A DNA stretch of 5,376 bases. It comes from JBBFMJ01 sp037441225 (lineage in GTDB: Bacteria > Acidobacteriota > Thermoanaerobaculia > UBA2201). The notes below the pieces were generated by a model. It made no database searches. It was not told the origin of the DNA and saw nothing but the letters and a program-made list of their open reading frames with translations. Shown here piece after piece: positions 5,343 to 5,376 of the stretch. A program made the translations under genes and the position numbers. The first letter of the stretch is position 1, and every line of letters begins with the position of its first letter. The stretch lies in NCBI GenBank assembly GCA_037441225.1, contig JBBISU010000145.1:1-5376 (forward strand). Reading direction: 5' to 3'.

Positions 5343-5376
5343 TTGACAAACATTAGTGATTATGATAATTATTATA
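5343..5376 (+). promoter_or_regulatory. Promoter with overlapping Fur/PerR-type operator at the window edge
   Basis: TTGACA at 5343-5348 is a perfect -35 box. Bases 5363-5376 read TGATAATTATTATA, which matches the 7-1-7 Fur consensus TGATAATnATTATCA at every tested position except one (A for C at position 14); the 15th base lies outside the window. The classical 19-base iron box (GATAATGATAATCATTATC) matches 16 of 19 positions at 5358-5376. The likely -10 (GATAAT at 5364-5369, spacer 15) lies inside the operator, so a bound repressor would block RNA polymerase. PerR (TTATAATnATTATAA) fits almost as well, so the regulator may be Fur, PerR or a relative. The expected target is the gene to the right, outside the window. 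Confidence 0.55.

Larger units (their letters stand above)
5170..5376. other. Intergenic region without a gene
   Basis: No reading frame on either strand looks like a gene in these 207 bases. From left to right: AT-rich spacer with an 8-base palindrome TTAGCTAA (5176-5183) that has no loop; the weak hairpin at 5256-5283; a GC-rich patch at 5306-5333; and a promoter with a Fur-type operator up to the window edge. The orientation of the TTGACA box suggests the next gene is also on the plus strand. Confidence 0.7.

Noticed and set aside
5343..5376. CIRCE (HrcA) heat-shock operator, suggested by TTAG near the promoter
   Set aside because: The TTAGCACTC/GAGTGCTAA arms are absent; the bases fit a Fur-type 7-1-7 repeat much better.

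Overview
The window is strongly AT-rich (about 30% G+C by eye), densely packed, and entirely plus-strand. It looks chromosomal and bacterial. The two solute-binding proteins have plain signal peptides without a lipobox cysteine, which fits a periplasm and so a diderm (Gram-negative-type) cell. High A/T content, AGA/AGG arginine codons and Lys/Ile/Phe-rich proteins fit a low-GC anaerobe or thermophile. I cannot name the phylum.

Layout. Bases 1-66 are the last 21 codons of a gene that seems to encode a membrane protein. Bases 70-1080 are a GT4-type glycosyltransferase gene. It is intact from about base 232 to its stop, but its first ~55 codons are split by two compensating single-base frameshifts, both at homopolymers (A8 at 102-109, T10 at 222-231). 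A short spacer (1081-1133) carries an extended -10 promoter placed so close to the next ATG that the transcript should be leaderless. Then come queC (1134-1802), a tandem ACT-domain protein (1811-2221) and two tandem paralogous family 5 (peptide/oligopeptide type) solute-binding proteins (2264-3715 and 3721-5169). Gaps of 8, 42 and 5 bases suggest one operon from the promoter before queC.

The last 207 bases hold no gene. They contain a weak terminator-like hairpin, a 28-base GC-rich patch (19/28 G+C) that resembles part of a dispersed palindromic repeat, and a TTGACA box followed at the window edge by a close match to a Fur/PerR-type operator. A metal- or peroxide-controlled gene probably starts just beyond the window.

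How the genes relate. The first two genes look like the end of a cell-surface polysaccharide or lipid glycosylation cluster. The second block combines a tRNA-modification precursor enzyme (QueC), a probable small-ligand sensor (tandem ACT) and two extracytoplasmic binding proteins without a permease. A link between amino acid or peptide sensing and uptake is plausible for the last three genes, but is inference. I found no CRISPR array, tRNA, rRNA or insertion sequence, and no clearly undescribed system. The most interesting items are regulatory (leaderless queC promoter, Fur-type operator) and the double frameshift.
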